Shown: piece by piece, positions 10,067-20,782 of the stretch
Position numbering within the stretch: position 1 is the first letter of the stretch
Layout of the letters: every line of letters begins with the position of its first letter
From: Actinomyces sp. ZJ308
GTDB lineage: Bacteria; Actinomycetota; Actinomycetes; Actinomycetales; Actinomycetaceae
Length of the DNA stretch: 64,000 nt
Assembly: GCF_011752065.1 (NCBI RefSeq)
Contig: NZ_JAAIJY010000001.1
Span: 181,320 to 245,319 of the forward strand
Direction: 5' to 3'
Position numbers and translations under genes: made by a program
The notes under the pieces: model-generated
Databases searched by the model: none
What the model saw: only the letters and a program-made list of their open reading frames with translations
Told to the model about the DNA's origin: nothing

Positions 10067-11813
10067 GCAGCTGAGCCGCACCGCGCTCACCGAGGGTCGC
10101 GAGCACACCGGGAGCTCCGGGCTGTTCTCCTTGTCGCGACGCGACGCGCTGGGGCTCCTGTCGGCCACCGCCGCGGGCCTGCTGGCCGGGTGCACGGCGC
10201 TTCCGAGCTCCAGCGGCGTCACGCGCTCCGGGGTGGCCGCCTCCGACACCAACGCACTCATTGAGACCGCGCCCGGACCGGGTGAGGGCGACTCGGCCGA
10301 GGATGTCGTCAACGGTTTCCTGCGCGCCGCCATCGCCGGGTTCTCCGACGACTTCGCCACCGCCAAGCAGTTCCTCACCGAACGCACCGCGGCCCAGTGG
10401 AAGCCCCTGGAGTCGGTGAGCGCCTACAGCGGATCGACCGAGCCGCAGGTCTCGGTCGCCGCGGACGGCTCCTTCACAGTGACCTCCGGTCAGGTAGGGG
10501 TCCTGGACTCTCTGGGCGTCTTCACCCCGGCCCTGGAGGGGGCCACGTACGTCGGTGAGTTCTCCCTGGCCACCAACTCCACCGGACAGTGGCGCATCGT
10601 CGGGCTGCCCCACGGGATCCTGCTGCCCTTCTCCCGACTCATGCAGAACTTCGCGGTCAGCTCCCTGGCCTTCCTGTCACGGGACCGGACCAGGTTCGTC
10701 TGCGAGCTGAGATGGTATCCCCGCAGCTCGCAGGCCGACTCCCTCGTCGCCGGGCTGCTGGCCGGGCCCTCCGACTGGCTGTCGAAAGGGGCCTTCAGCC
10801 TCATTCCGCGCAACGCCGAGAGCGCCGGCCGGGGTGTCGTCGTCGAGACGGGGACCGCGACCGTTCACCTGAGTGCGGACTCCGACCCCGCCTCGGAGGA
10901 GGCTCGCCAGCTCATGGTGGCCCAGATCGAGCAGAGCCTCCTGCAGATCAGCGGCATCGACCGGGTGCGGGTGCTCGCGGGCACCGTCGACCTCGGGGCG
11001 GCCGCCCAGCTGACACCGATGGCTCCGGAGGTCGGTGGCATTGTGGGGATGTCCGAGGGATCCGTCGTACGCGGCACCGGGGCGAGCCGCATCACGCTGG
11101 CGACCGACCGGGTGCTGGGGACCGATGACGCCCGCAGCCCGAGCCTCGGGGCGGACGGGGCCGTCTACGCCTTGTCGGCCTCCAGCCTGCTGCATCTGCC
11201 CCAGGGGCAGGAGTCCGCCGCCGTCATCCTCTCGGTGGGGGATCCCTCCGCGGGTGCCGGTGGCCTGGGCGCGCCGCTGGGCGACCGGCACGGGTGGGCC
11301 TGGTTGCTGGCCGATGGGCAGCTCACCGCGGTCAACGGCTCGGGGCAGCGCGCCGCCCTGGAGTCGTCCTGGTTGCCGGAGAGCCCGGTCGTGGCCTTCG
11401 ACCTGTCCGTGGAGTCCGAGCGGATCGCCGTGCGCCGAGCCGACGGCCGGGTCGCCGTCGCCGTCATCATCCGGGACCAGGACGGCCGTCCCCAGGGGCT
11501 CGGGCCGGCACTGGAGATGCCTCGTGCCAGTGGCGCGGGCACCCGCGGAGTCTCCTGGTGCGCCCCGAACGCCGTGTGCGTCCTGGCCGATGCCGGTGCC
11601 GAGGGGGGAGGCGTCCCCGAGGTGCGTCTCATCCAGGTCGGTGGCGCGGTCAATACGCTCGTTGGGGTGCGCGGGGCCCACTCCGTCATCTCCGACCGCT
11701 CCGAGGAGTCCCTCATCATCATCGATGAGGCGGGTCAGACCTGGCAGCGCCGCGGAGCGATGTGGCGGGTACTCACCTCGGAGGTCACCGACCCCTCCTT
11801 CCCCCTGCCCTGA
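10035..11813 (+). CDS. lpqB: Lipoprotein LpqB with GerMN-type domain, MtrAB accessory factor
   Basis: A 592-residue exported lipoprotein. The signal sequence has a twin-arginine-like SRRDALGLL and a lipobox LLAGC with Cys53 as lipidation site. The GerMN domain (about residues 215-320) carries the LRWYPRSSQADSLVAGLLAG stretch, and a C-terminal beta-propeller-like LpqB domain follows. LpqB is encoded with mtrAB across actinobacteria, interacts with the MtrB sensor domain and modulates MtrA activation. The ATGA overlap with mtrB indicates translational coupling. The N-terminus is extended by a 12-bp repeat, so the true first residue is uncertain within 8 codons. Confidence 0.93.
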   Translation: MKQPMRQPMRQQLSRTALTEGREHTGSSGLFSLSRRDALGLLSATAAGLLAGCTALPSSSGVTRSGVAASDTNALIETAPGPGEGDSAEDVVNGFLRAAIAGFSDDFATAKQFLTERTAAQWKPLESVSAYSGSTEPQVSVAADGSFTVTSGQVGVLDSLGVFTPALEGATYVGEFSLATNSTGQWRIVGLPHGILLPFSRLMQNFAVSSLAFLSRDRTRFVCELRWYPRSSQADSLVAGLLAGPSDWLSKGAFSLIPRNAESAGRGVVVETGTATVHLSADSDPASEEARQLMVAQIEQSLLQISGIDRVRVLAGTVDLGAAAQLTPMAPEVGGIVGMSEGSVVRGTGASRITLATDRVLGTDDARSPSLGADGAVYALSASSLLHLPQGQESAAVILSVGDPSAGAGGLGAPLGDRHGWAWLLADGQLTAVNGSGQRAALESSWLPESPVVAFDLSVESERIAVRRADGRVAVAVIIRDQDGRPQGLGPALEMPRASGAGTRGVSWCAPNAVCVLADAGAEGGGVPEVRLIQVGGAVNTLVGVRGAHSVISDRSEESLIIIDEAGQTWQRRGAMWRVLTSEVTDPSFPLP

Positions 11814-11836
11814 CCTCGTGACCGGCCCCTGAGCCC

Positions 11837-11862
11837 CGGTGCTGTGGCCCGGTGCTGTGGCC
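11837..11862. repeat. 13-bp tandem duplication downstream of lpqB
   Basis: CGGTGCTGTGGCC occurs twice in direct contact, in the gap between the convergent lpqB and hpf genes. It looks like a simple replication-slippage duplication. Confidence 0.7.
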
Positions 11863-11905
11863 CCGTCGACGGTCCCGGGGCTCGGCATTATGAACGGTCA
11901 TACGG

Positions 11906-11946
11906 TTCCGGGTGCCCCGGTCGACTGGGACCGTGGGCACCCGGAA
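11906..11946. terminator. Hairpin terminator between convergent lpqB and hpf
   Basis: TTCCGGGTGCCC (11906-11917) and GGGCACCCGGAA (11935-11946) form a perfect 12-bp stem, with an inner GGTC/GACC pairing in the loop. Position between two convergent 3' ends supports a bidirectional terminator; no long U-tract is present, as is common in actinobacteria. Confidence 0.65.
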
Positions 11947-11968
11947 TCAGGGCCGGCGCGAGGTGGGG

Positions 11969-12619
11969 CTAAAGCACCTGAGCGTCCAGACGAATGACGC
12001 CGTAGGTCCAGCCGTGGCGGTGGTAGACGGCGCAGGGCTGCTTGGAGGCCTTCTCGATGAACAGGTAGAAGGGGTGCCCCACGAGCTCCATCTGGTAGAG
12101 CGCCTCGTCGACGGTCATCGGCTTGGCCTCGTGAAGCTTCTGGCGAACGATCACCGGGGAGTCGCCGAGCTGGGCCTCGACCGCGACACCGGGCTCGGTG
12201 GGGGCGGAGGGGGAGTCCTCGATCGGCGCGTCACCGGTCTCGGGAATGACGGGCTCATCCAGGACGGGTGCCGCCTGGAGGTCCTCGCCGGGGGTGGTCA
12301 CGGTGTGACGACGGTGGTGGTCCTTCTTGCGGTCCCGAGCCCGGCGAAGGCGCTCGGTCAGCTTTCCCATGGCAATATCAAAAGCGGCGAAGCGGTCCGA
12401 GGAGGACGCCTCTGCCCGAATGATCGGGCCCTTGGAGACGACGGTGATCTCCACTCTCTCGGCGGTGTCGGCCTGGCGCGGGTTGCGCTCGTGGGTGACC
12501 TCCACCTCGACGCGCTGGACCCGGGGGTCGAACTGCTCAACCTTGACGGCCTTGTCCTCGACGTAGTCGCGCAGACGAGAGCTGATCTCGGCGTTACGAC
12601 CGACGACGGTGATATCCAT
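11969..12619 (-). CDS. hpf: Ribosome hibernation promoting factor, long form
   Basis: A 216-residue protein starting at ATG 12619 with MDITVVGRNAEISSRLRDYV, preceded by an AGAGG site. The N-terminal S30AE/HPF domain (about 1-100) binds the ribosome decoding centre. After an acidic, disordered linker comes the C-terminal dimerisation domain (about 155-216) with MTVDEALYQMELVGHPFYLF and HGWTYGVIRL, the mark of the long form that makes 100S ribosomes. The frame is open further upstream, but that extension is not conserved. The gene lies between lpqB and comF as in other actinobacteria. Confidence 0.94.
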   Translation of the reverse strand: MDITVVGRNAEISSRLRDYVEDKAVKVEQFDPRVQRVEVEVTHERNPRQADTAERVEITVVSKGPIIRAEASSSDRFAAFDIAMGKLTERLRRARDRKKDHHRRHTVTTPGEDLQAAPVLDEPVIPETGDAPIEDSPSAPTEPGVAVEAQLGDSPVIVRQKLHEAKPMTVDEALYQMELVGHPFYLFIEKASKQPCAVYHRHGWTYGVIRLDAQVL

Positions 12620-12834
12620 GGTGGAACCTCTTTCTGGGCTCGTGGGCCGGTCCTGACGGACCGTGTGCAACAAGTACCCGCCACTTCTCACGGCGGGTTC
12701 GGAACTGGTGTCATCACCTCCTGTCACCTCGTGAGGGCCCTCAAGCACCGAGGCGGGAACCCGGCCGACTGTCCTTGTCGACGTCGGGAATCGCCTGTGC
12801 GCTGTGCCACATAAGGTACACCATGTGGGACTGT

Positions 12835-13968
12835 TCATGCCTCCTTTTCGTGCGTGCCGCGCCCTGGAGGAACCGTCTGATCGCCGCAGGCGGACAAGCC
12901 CGGCGGTACCGGATCAATTCTTGGCGCGGGAGCGGCGCGATCCCCGGCGGTCGCCGGGACGCGGGCCGGGACCGTGACGGACGCGTGCGCCGGAGGCGGC
13001 GCCGCGCTCAGCGCCAGGGCGCCCAGAACCCGGCTCCCGGCCTCCTCCAGCGCCCGGGCGCAGGCCCCCAAGGTGGCTCCGGTGGTGACGACGTCGTCGA
13101 CCAGCAGCGCCGGCAGCCCGGCGACGGGAGCCAGCAGACGCGGAGCGACGGCGCGATTGCCCCTCCGCTGGCGCGATGAGCGTCCCGCCTGATGCGCCCC
13201 GCCGCCCCGACGACGCAGCAGGTCAGTGCTCAGCACGAGCGGCGCGGGCGAGGTCCTCAGAGGCGACCTCCGATCCGGCGGCGGGGAGCCGAGCTGCCGA
13301 TCCATGGGGTCCGAGGGGGCTGCTTGTCCCCGATGAGCCCACTGGTCGGCGATTCCACGGGCGACGACGTCGGCCAGGCGGGCGGCCACCAGGTGGCCAC
13401 GCAGCCGGCGCGCGATCCCGGAGGGCGCCGGAACCACGAGCAGTGCTGCAACGGGCCGCACCGACAGGACGGGGGAGGCGGGCAAGGCGGCTGAGGTGCC
13501 GGCGGCACGGTGATCTCCGGGGTGATCTCCGGGGTGATCTCCGGAGTGATCTCCGGGGCGGTCTCCGGGTGGCTCGATCCAGATCTCCTCGGGAGGGTGC
13601 GCCTGCGCCCACCGGCCTCCTAGGCGCCGGCCGGCTCGCTCCATCACCTCCGAGAGGTCCTCCCGTGAGCCGTTCTTCCATCCCAGCACCATGGTGCGCA
13701 CCGGTCCGGTGTAGGTCGCCAGGGCCAGGACGCCGAGGTCCCCGGCGGCGTCGGCGTGCTCCACGGCGAAGGGATCGCCCTCGAGCAGCTCGCGGCACCG
13801 AGGGCATAGCGCCGTCTCCCAGCACCCGCAGCCCGCGCAGCTGACCGGCAGGCCCAGAGACAGTCCTGGCAGCAGGCGTGATGAGAGCGTTGCCGGGAGG
13901 CTGCGCGGGAAGCGGCCTGCGGCGGGTCGGTGGGAGCGTTGCTGCGAGCGTTGCTGATGATGCTCCAT
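12835..13968 (-). CDS. ComF family protein (phosphoribosyltransferase-type)
   Basis: A 377-residue protein, longer than the usual 220-260 for ComF. It has a Cys-rich zinc-finger-like segment CAGCGCWETALCPRCREL near residues 36-55 and the PRPP-binding LLVDDVVTTGATLGACAR near 305-322, both standard in ComF. The extra length comes from low-complexity insertions, including a repeated Pro-Gly-Asp-His block from a 12-bp tandem repeat and two Arg-rich loops. ComF proteins take part in DNA uptake in competent bacteria, but in most actinobacteria their role is unproven. Start ATG 13968 is preceded by GAAGG; the frame stays open upstream through non-coding sequence. Confidence 0.85.
   Translation of the reverse strand: MEHHQQRSQQRSHRPAAGRFPRSLPATLSSRLLPGLSLGLPVSCAGCGCWETALCPRCRELLEGDPFAVEHADAAGDLGVLALATYTGPVRTMVLGWKNGSREDLSEVMERAGRRLGGRWAQAHPPEEIWIEPPGDRPGDHSGDHPGDHPGDHRAAGTSAALPASPVLSVRPVAALLVVPAPSGIARRLRGHLVAARLADVVARGIADQWAHRGQAAPSDPMDRQLGSPPPDRRSPLRTSPAPLVLSTDLLRRRGGGAHQAGRSSRQRRGNRAVAPRLLAPVAGLPALLVDDVVTTGATLGACARALEEAGSRVLGALALSAAPPPAHASVTVPARVPATAGDRAAPAPRIDPVPPGLSACGDQTVPPGRGTHEKEA
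13509..13568. repeat. Five 12-bp tandem repeats inside comF
   Basis: Units of GGTGATCTCCGG run five times in a row (13509-13520, 13521-13532, 13533-13544, 13545-13556, 13557-13568); the first three are identical, the fourth differs by one base and the fifth by several. Read on the minus strand they encode Pro-Gly-Asp-(His/Arg/Ser) tetrapeptides, so copy number changes keep the comF frame. Confidence 0.9.
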
Positions 13969-14416
13969 GCCCTTCACTGTGGGGCCGCCCCGCCGCCTCC
14001 GCTCGCGCGGGCGCTTCGCGGTCCACAACGGGGCGGGGCGGGCGGCTCCCGACACGCCCTGTGGATCCGTACCGGCTGTCCGCCGGTTGCCCGCGGGTTG
14101 TCTGCGGGTTGTCTGACGGCTGCCTGCCCCGGTCTCATGCCGACGGCGTGCCGGCCCGGTGCCGTCGTGATGGCCTTGTACCAGCCTCGTGCCGGCCTCG
14201 CGCGGGTCCCGTGTCCTCGGTGGGAAGAATCTCGGTGCCAGGAAGACCGCTGTGCACCCGGGTCCACTAGAGTACGGAGGCAGGTAGCCGGTGAGACCTG
14301 TGCCGATACCGAGCTGATCCGGGCGCTGATCCGGTCCGGCTCCGGGCTGACTCAGCCCATTGGGCCCCGGTCTCATCGCCGCTCTTCGCAACAGACGTCC
14401 CAAGGGAGAATGCAGC
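13969..14416. other. Divergent comF/secA intergenic region
   Basis: About 450 bp with no convincing gene. It holds an 11-bp tandem duplication (GCGGGTTGTCT at 14093 and 14104) and must contain the divergent promoters of comF and secA. A CTAGAGTAC stretch near 14268 is a possible secA -10 region, but no good -35 is visible. An AAGGGAG ribosome binding site lies at 14402-14408, just before secA. Confidence 0.4.
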
Positions 14417-17254
<2,838 letters not shown>

Positions 17255-17284
17255 GCCCTTGCCGAGTACTCAATCATGCCGCGG

Positions 17285-17331
17285 GTGATCCCGCCGGGAC
17301 CTGGTAGACCGCCAGGATCCGGCGGGATCAC
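17285..17331. terminator. Bidirectional terminator between secA and the Rv3235-family gene
   Basis: GTGATCCCGCCGG (17285-17297) pairs perfectly with CCGGCGGGATCAC (17319-17331), with an inner CCTGG/CCAGG pair in the loop. It sits between convergent genes and includes the stop codon of the left-facing gene. Confidence 0.75.
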
Positions 17332-17855
17332 GCGATCTCCAGACCGGTGAGGATCCAGCGCTCACGCAGCATCTCCAAGCGCGCCGCCGCGGCCCGGACC
17401 CGGTTGCCCTCCTCCAGGAGCACAGTGGCCTCACAGGCCCCCGACATCGTCAGCTCGGTGCGCACGCTGCGGATACGTGGACGCCTCGGCCTGGGCTCGT
17501 GCCCGAGGATCCGGGAGGCCAGGCCCGCCCGGCGGGCGAGAGCCTCGAACAGGGAGGGACTGGTCCACCGGGCCAGGTGGTCCACGGGGCGCAGCCCGGC
17601 CAGCACCTCGCTGGCCGCAGCCACCACGATCGCTGCCGTGCGCGAGGCGTCGACGCCGGTGCGGGGCCGGGGCCTGAGGAGGTCATGATGCTGAGCGGCT
17701 GCCGAGCCGTTGATGGGTTTCGGGGGCCTTGACGGGACGGCTCGGGTCGGCGTCGGGTGGGTCGGTGTGGGGTGAGTGTGGTGCTGAGGCCCGGTCTCGC
17801 GGCGAGTGGGGCGGGCGGGACGGGCTTCTCGGGTCGGCGTGGCGGTGACAGCCAT
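17328..17855 (-). CDS. Rv3235 family protein
   Basis: A 175-residue protein whose C-terminal half has the features of the actinobacterial Rv3235 family: a helical segment AAIVVAAASEVLAGLRPVDH, then LARWTSPSLFEALARR, and a final WILTGLEIA. The N-terminal 50 residues are disordered, with repeated HPTPT units. Start ATG 17855 is preceded by AGGAG at good spacing; the frame continues upstream into the LysM gene without a better start. Members are encoded close to secA in many actinobacteria and have no established function. Confidence 0.78.
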   Translation of the reverse strand: MAVTATPTREARPARPTRRETGPQHHTHPTPTHPTPTRAVPSRPPKPINGSAAAQHHDLLRPRPRTGVDASRTAAIVVAAASEVLAGLRPVDHLARWTSPSLFEALARRAGLASRILGHEPRPRRPRIRSVRTELTMSGACEATVLLEEGNRVRAAAARLEMLRERWILTGLEIA

Positions 17856-17986
17856 GGCGGGCTCCTGGGAGTGCGTGGGTGCCGTGTGGGCACGGGAGGA
17901 ATGGACGCGGTCCCGCGGTGAGGACCATGGACGGTGCGGTGAGAGCGGTGGTGGGGGACGCAGGCCCCGGTTGCGGGGTGGCGGGT

Positions 17987-18871
17987 TCATCGTGATGGGG
18001 GCTGGCCTCCCGTCGTCGTGGGCGGGGCTGCCAGCGAGTCCGGGACGCTCAGCACCGCTCCGGGGCGGATCAGTGACGGATTCGGCCCGATGGCGTCGGC
18101 GTTGGCGCGATACAGGACGGGCCAGGTCCGTGCGACCTGCGCGGGGCCGGCCCCGGCGGGCAGGAGACCGGCGGTGATCGACCACAGGCTCTCTCCGGGG
18201 AGCACGGTGTGAGTGCGCTCCGACGGCGCTTGGCCGTCCGGGGCGGTGGAGACGGGCCTGTCCGGCGTGCTCGGTGGTACCGAGTCGGACGGCTCGCCGG
18301 ATCCGTCCGACGGTGTCTGGGACGGTGAGGGCGTGACGTCCTCAGCGGGAGACTGCGTGCCTTCCGGTCCCCCGGCGGAGCTGGGCGGTGACTGGTCGGC
18401 CTGCGACGACGGCGTCGGGGACGGGGTCTGGGATGGCGAGGCGGGGGCCGAGCTCGTGGGCCGCCAGCCCAGATCATCCTCATCGGAGGCCTCCTCGGCC
18501 GCCAGGGCAGGAGCCGAGGACAGGGAGACGACCAAGGCCGAGGCCGCGATGCGGCGGACCGCCGGGGCTCCCCACGCATCAAGAATCCTGTCGGCCGGCC
18601 CGGGACCGCCGCCCCGCCGGGAAGGCCTGCGATCACGGGGGCCGGTGAGGGCGACGAGGGCGAGCACGGCCGAGGCCAGGTGCCACAGGGCGCCCAGGGC
18701 GCCGATCGTGCAGGTCCCGGCGACGACGGCGTCGGACAGGTGGGTCATGCCCCAGGACTGCGGGCCGACCTCCAGGAGACTCGCCGTGGAGCTGCGGGCC
18801 GCGTACCCCAGAAGCACCAGAAGAACGCCGGATACCCCGGCCAGCAGTGCGAGTCGTAGGCGTGCACCCAT
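17987..18871 (-). CDS. LysM domain membrane protein
   Basis: A 294-residue protein with a membrane helix at the N-terminus (RLALLAGVSGVLLVLLGYAA), a second hydrophobic segment near residues 55-75, and a third near 110-125 ending in APALAAEE. A long Ser/Pro/Thr-rich linker (about 130-220) leads to one LysM module near the C-terminus (HTVLPGESLWSITAGLLP to RPGAVLSVPD), which should bind peptidoglycan outside the cell. It is read in the same direction as the Rv3235-family gene, 131 bp upstream of it. The envelope role is inferred from LysM alone. Confidence 0.82.
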   Translation of the reverse strand: MGARLRLALLAGVSGVLLVLLGYAARSSTASLLEVGPQSWGMTHLSDAVVAGTCTIGALGALWHLASAVLALVALTGPRDRRPSRRGGGPGPADRILDAWGAPAVRRIAASALVVSLSSAPALAAEEASDEDDLGWRPTSSAPASPSQTPSPTPSSQADQSPPSSAGGPEGTQSPAEDVTPSPSQTPSDGSGEPSDSVPPSTPDRPVSTAPDGQAPSERTHTVLPGESLWSITAGLLPAGAGPAQVARTWPVLYRANADAIGPNPSLIRPGAVLSVPDSLAAPPTTTGGQPPSR

Positions 18872-18888
18872 GTCATCTCCATCGCCAA

Positions 18889-18907
18889 TGATGATGTTTG
18901 ATGATGT
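18889..18907. promoter_or_regulatory. Direct repeat upstream of the LysM gene
   Basis: TGATGATGT is repeated at 18889 and 18899, exactly 10 bp (one helical turn) apart, directly upstream of the LysM gene start at 18871. Such spacing suits cooperative protein binding on one DNA face. No matching regulator is proven; the excisionase-type HTH protein nearby is one candidate. Confidence 0.35.
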
Positions 18908-19046
18908 TAGATGTACTCCTGTGGTGTCGCAATGTCAAGAGGTGGTACGTGTTGTCTGAGATGGTGCTGCTTCCGCGAACGATCCGTTGCGGGGCTCAGG
19001 AGTGGGGAGACTTTGCGCAGTGAGCCGAGTGTGGTGAGGTGGGGGC

Positions 19047-19595
19047 ATGGACTGGGACCTGATGCTCGCCGACCTGGAGAGCAGCTTCGATGCCGAACGT
19101 CGTGCGGACCTGGTGGCGCAGAGCGCCGAGCTCGCCGAGGCCGAGCACGCCTCGATCGAGGTGATTGACCGACTCCGGGGGACGGTGGGGCGCCTCATTC
19201 ACCTGAGGACCCGTGGTGGCGTGCCGGTGGACGGCGTCGTGACCCGGGTTGAGCCCACCTACGTCCTCGTCGACGAGGGGGAGGGGCTGCAGGCGGTCGT
19301 TCCGCTGACCGCGGTGGCGACGATGACGGCGCTGGCCGGTCCCGCTCCCCGGGAGGCCCGTCGTCGCCCCACGCTGGGGGCGCTGCTGCGTGAGATCGCT
19401 CGGCGAGGTGCGAGGGTGCGCCTGGTCCTGGGGTCCGGAGAGGTGGTGGGGCGGCTGGTTCGGGTGGGCTCGGACCACGTCGACGTCGCCCTCGACCCTG
19501 AGGGCGGGATCCGTGCGCGCCGCGCCCCCGGCGCAGGAGGTGCGGGGATCGTCAGCGTCATGACCGCGGCGATCGAGGTGCTGCGCAGCCGCTGA
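19047..19595 (+). CDS. Conserved actinobacterial hypothetical protein
   Basis: A 182-residue cytoplasmic protein with a helical N-terminal half-domain (MDWDLMLADLESSFDAERR, EAEHASIEVIDRLRG) followed by two related beta-rich segments: GVVTRVEPTYVLVDEGEG with PLTAVATM, and GEVVGRLVRVGSDHVDVALD with VSVMTAAIEVL. This internal repeat suggests two small barrel or Sm-like modules. Similar proteins are common in actinobacteria, sometimes labelled Fis-family, without experimental support. A GAGGTGGGGG ribosome binding site precedes ATG 19047. No membrane segment or catalytic motif was seen. Confidence 0.7.
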   Translation: MDWDLMLADLESSFDAERRADLVAQSAELAEAEHASIEVIDRLRGTVGRLIHLRTRGGVPVDGVVTRVEPTYVLVDEGEGLQAVVPLTAVATMTALAGPAPREARRRPTLGALLREIARRGARVRLVLGSGEVVGRLVRVGSDHVDVALDPEGGIRARRAPGAGGAGIVSVMTAAIEVLRSR

Positions 19596-19688
19596 CGTCC
19601 GTCTCGGTGTCGGGATGCGTGGGGAGAGCCGAGGAGAGTCGCGGGGGTCGGGACAGTGCCCCGAGGCGGGGCGGCCGAGGCGTACGGC

Positions 19689-19913
19689 TCAGGACTCCTC
19701 GTCCTCGCCCCAGCCCGCGGCCACCATGGCCCGGGTCGAGGCGAGCTGACGCTGGATGTAGTCCTCGAGAGCCTGGTCCTCGATGCGCCAGAGCTTGCGG
19801 GCACCGACCTGGATGGCGGGGAGGTCCCCGGTGCGGATGAGGGCGCGCACGGCCTGGGCGGACAGCTGGAGCTGCTCGGCGACGTCGGCGATGGTCAGGA
19901 ATCGTGTGCTCAT
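19689..19913 (-). CDS. Excisionase-type helix-turn-helix DNA-binding protein
   Basis: A 74-residue protein of the HTH_17/excisionase class: FLTIADVAEQLQLSAQAVRA is a winged-helix entry, followed by LIRTGDLPAIQVGARKLWRI, the typical RXGXLPAXXVGXXWRI pattern, and a short acidic tail. Such small MerR-related proteins act as transcription regulators or excisionases; no integrase is nearby, so a regulatory role is more likely. It is transcribed away from the SAF gene across a 113-bp gap holding an inverted repeat over a putative -10 element. It may regulate that pair of genes, which is inference. Confidence 0.8.
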   Translation of the reverse strand: MSTRFLTIADVAEQLQLSAQAVRALIRTGDLPAIQVGARKLWRIEDQALEDYIQRQLASTRAMVAAGWGEDEES

Positions 19914-19980
19914 AGAACGATGATCCCACTGCTCGATCCTCTCCACAATTCTCAAAGACCTCTGTGGATAACCTTGCGGT

Positions 19981-20002
19981 ATCATCCTGCCTTGAGGATG
20001 AT
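19981..20002. promoter_or_regulatory. Inverted repeat over the putative -10 of the SAF-cpaE-like pair
   Basis: ATCATCCT (19981-19988) and AGGATGAT (19995-20002) form a perfect 8-bp inverted repeat around a 6-bp spacer. The left arm overlaps TATCAT (19980-19985), a good -10 match. A repressor bound here would block transcription of the SAF gene 25 bp downstream. Confidence 0.45.
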
Positions 20003-20026
20003 TGCAGGCGATCAAGGAGGATTCCC

Positions 20027-20782
20027 GTGACATCATCTCCCCGTGCGCATTCCCGAGCAGTACCCGAGAGCACCCGCAGTGGCCGATGGCGCCGTCCCGC
20101 CTGGAAGGATCCCCGAATGGCCGGGGGAGTGGTCCTGGTCGCCGCGGCCGTGGCCCTGGGGGCCTGGGCCGTCGACGCCGCCGCGGACACCACGCGCGTC
20201 TACGTGCTCTCCCAGGACGTCGCCCCCGGAACCGACCTGACCGCTGACGGCGTTCTTACGACGGTCGAGGCCCATCCCGGTACCGACGCCTATATCGAGG
20301 TCGGGCACCTGCCCGACGGCGCGGTGTCCACCCGCTCCATGAGCAAGGGAGAGCTGCTGGCGGCGGTGGCCGTGGACAGCGGCCGGGAGCAGGCGCTGCG
20401 GCCGGTGGTCCTCAACGTCGCCTCCAACCTGCCGGCCTCGACGAAGGTCGGCGACTACGTCGACCTGTGGATCGTGCCCAAGGACAGCGTCGCAGGCGGA
20501 CCCGCCGCCCAGGCGCCTACGACCGAGGGTCCCGGACAAGGCGGTCAGAGCGGTCAGGAGGACTCCGGTAGCGGCGGAGCCCGCCGCGTGGCCACCGGAC
20601 TGGTCATCGCCTCGGTCGGCGAGGCCGGCGCCAGCAAGGGACTGATCTCCGGTCCCAGCACCGGGGTGGAGGTCAAGGTCCCCGAGGAGTCCCTCGCCGC
20701 CGTCCTCAGCGCCGTCGGGCAGGAGGGGGCACTGGTCCTGGTTCCCACCGGCCAGGAGGCGCCCGCGGAGAAGTCCTCGTGA
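20027..20782 (+). CDS. SAF domain-containing protein (CpaB-like)
   Basis: A 251-residue protein from GTG 20027, chosen because AAGGAGG lies 6 bp before it. After a basic N-terminus comes one membrane helix (GGVVLVAAAVALGAWAVDAA), then a SAF domain with VYVLSQDVAPGTDLTADG and the MSKGELLAAVAV loop, and a further extracytoplasmic domain with a Gly/Gln/Ser linker. SAF proteins of this type resemble CpaB/RcpC of Tad-type pili, which bind cell wall at the secretion channel. The last codon overlaps the start of the next gene (GTGA). Other Tad genes are not found here. Confidence 0.78.
   Translation: MTSSPRAHSRAVPESTRSGRWRRPAWKDPRMAGGVVLVAAAVALGAWAVDAAADTTRVYVLSQDVAPGTDLTADGVLTTVEAHPGTDAYIEVGHLPDGAVSTRSMSKGELLAAVAVDSGREQALRPVVLNVASNLPASTKVGDYVDLWIVPKDSVAGGPAAQAPTTEGPGQGGQSGQEDSGSGGARRVATGLVIASVGEAGASKGLISGPSTGVEVKVPEESLAAVLSAVGQEGALVLVPTGQEAPAEKSS

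Noticed and set aside
13505..13570. CRISPR-like array
   Set aside because: Units are 12 bp and directly adjacent without spacers, so this is a coding tandem repeat.
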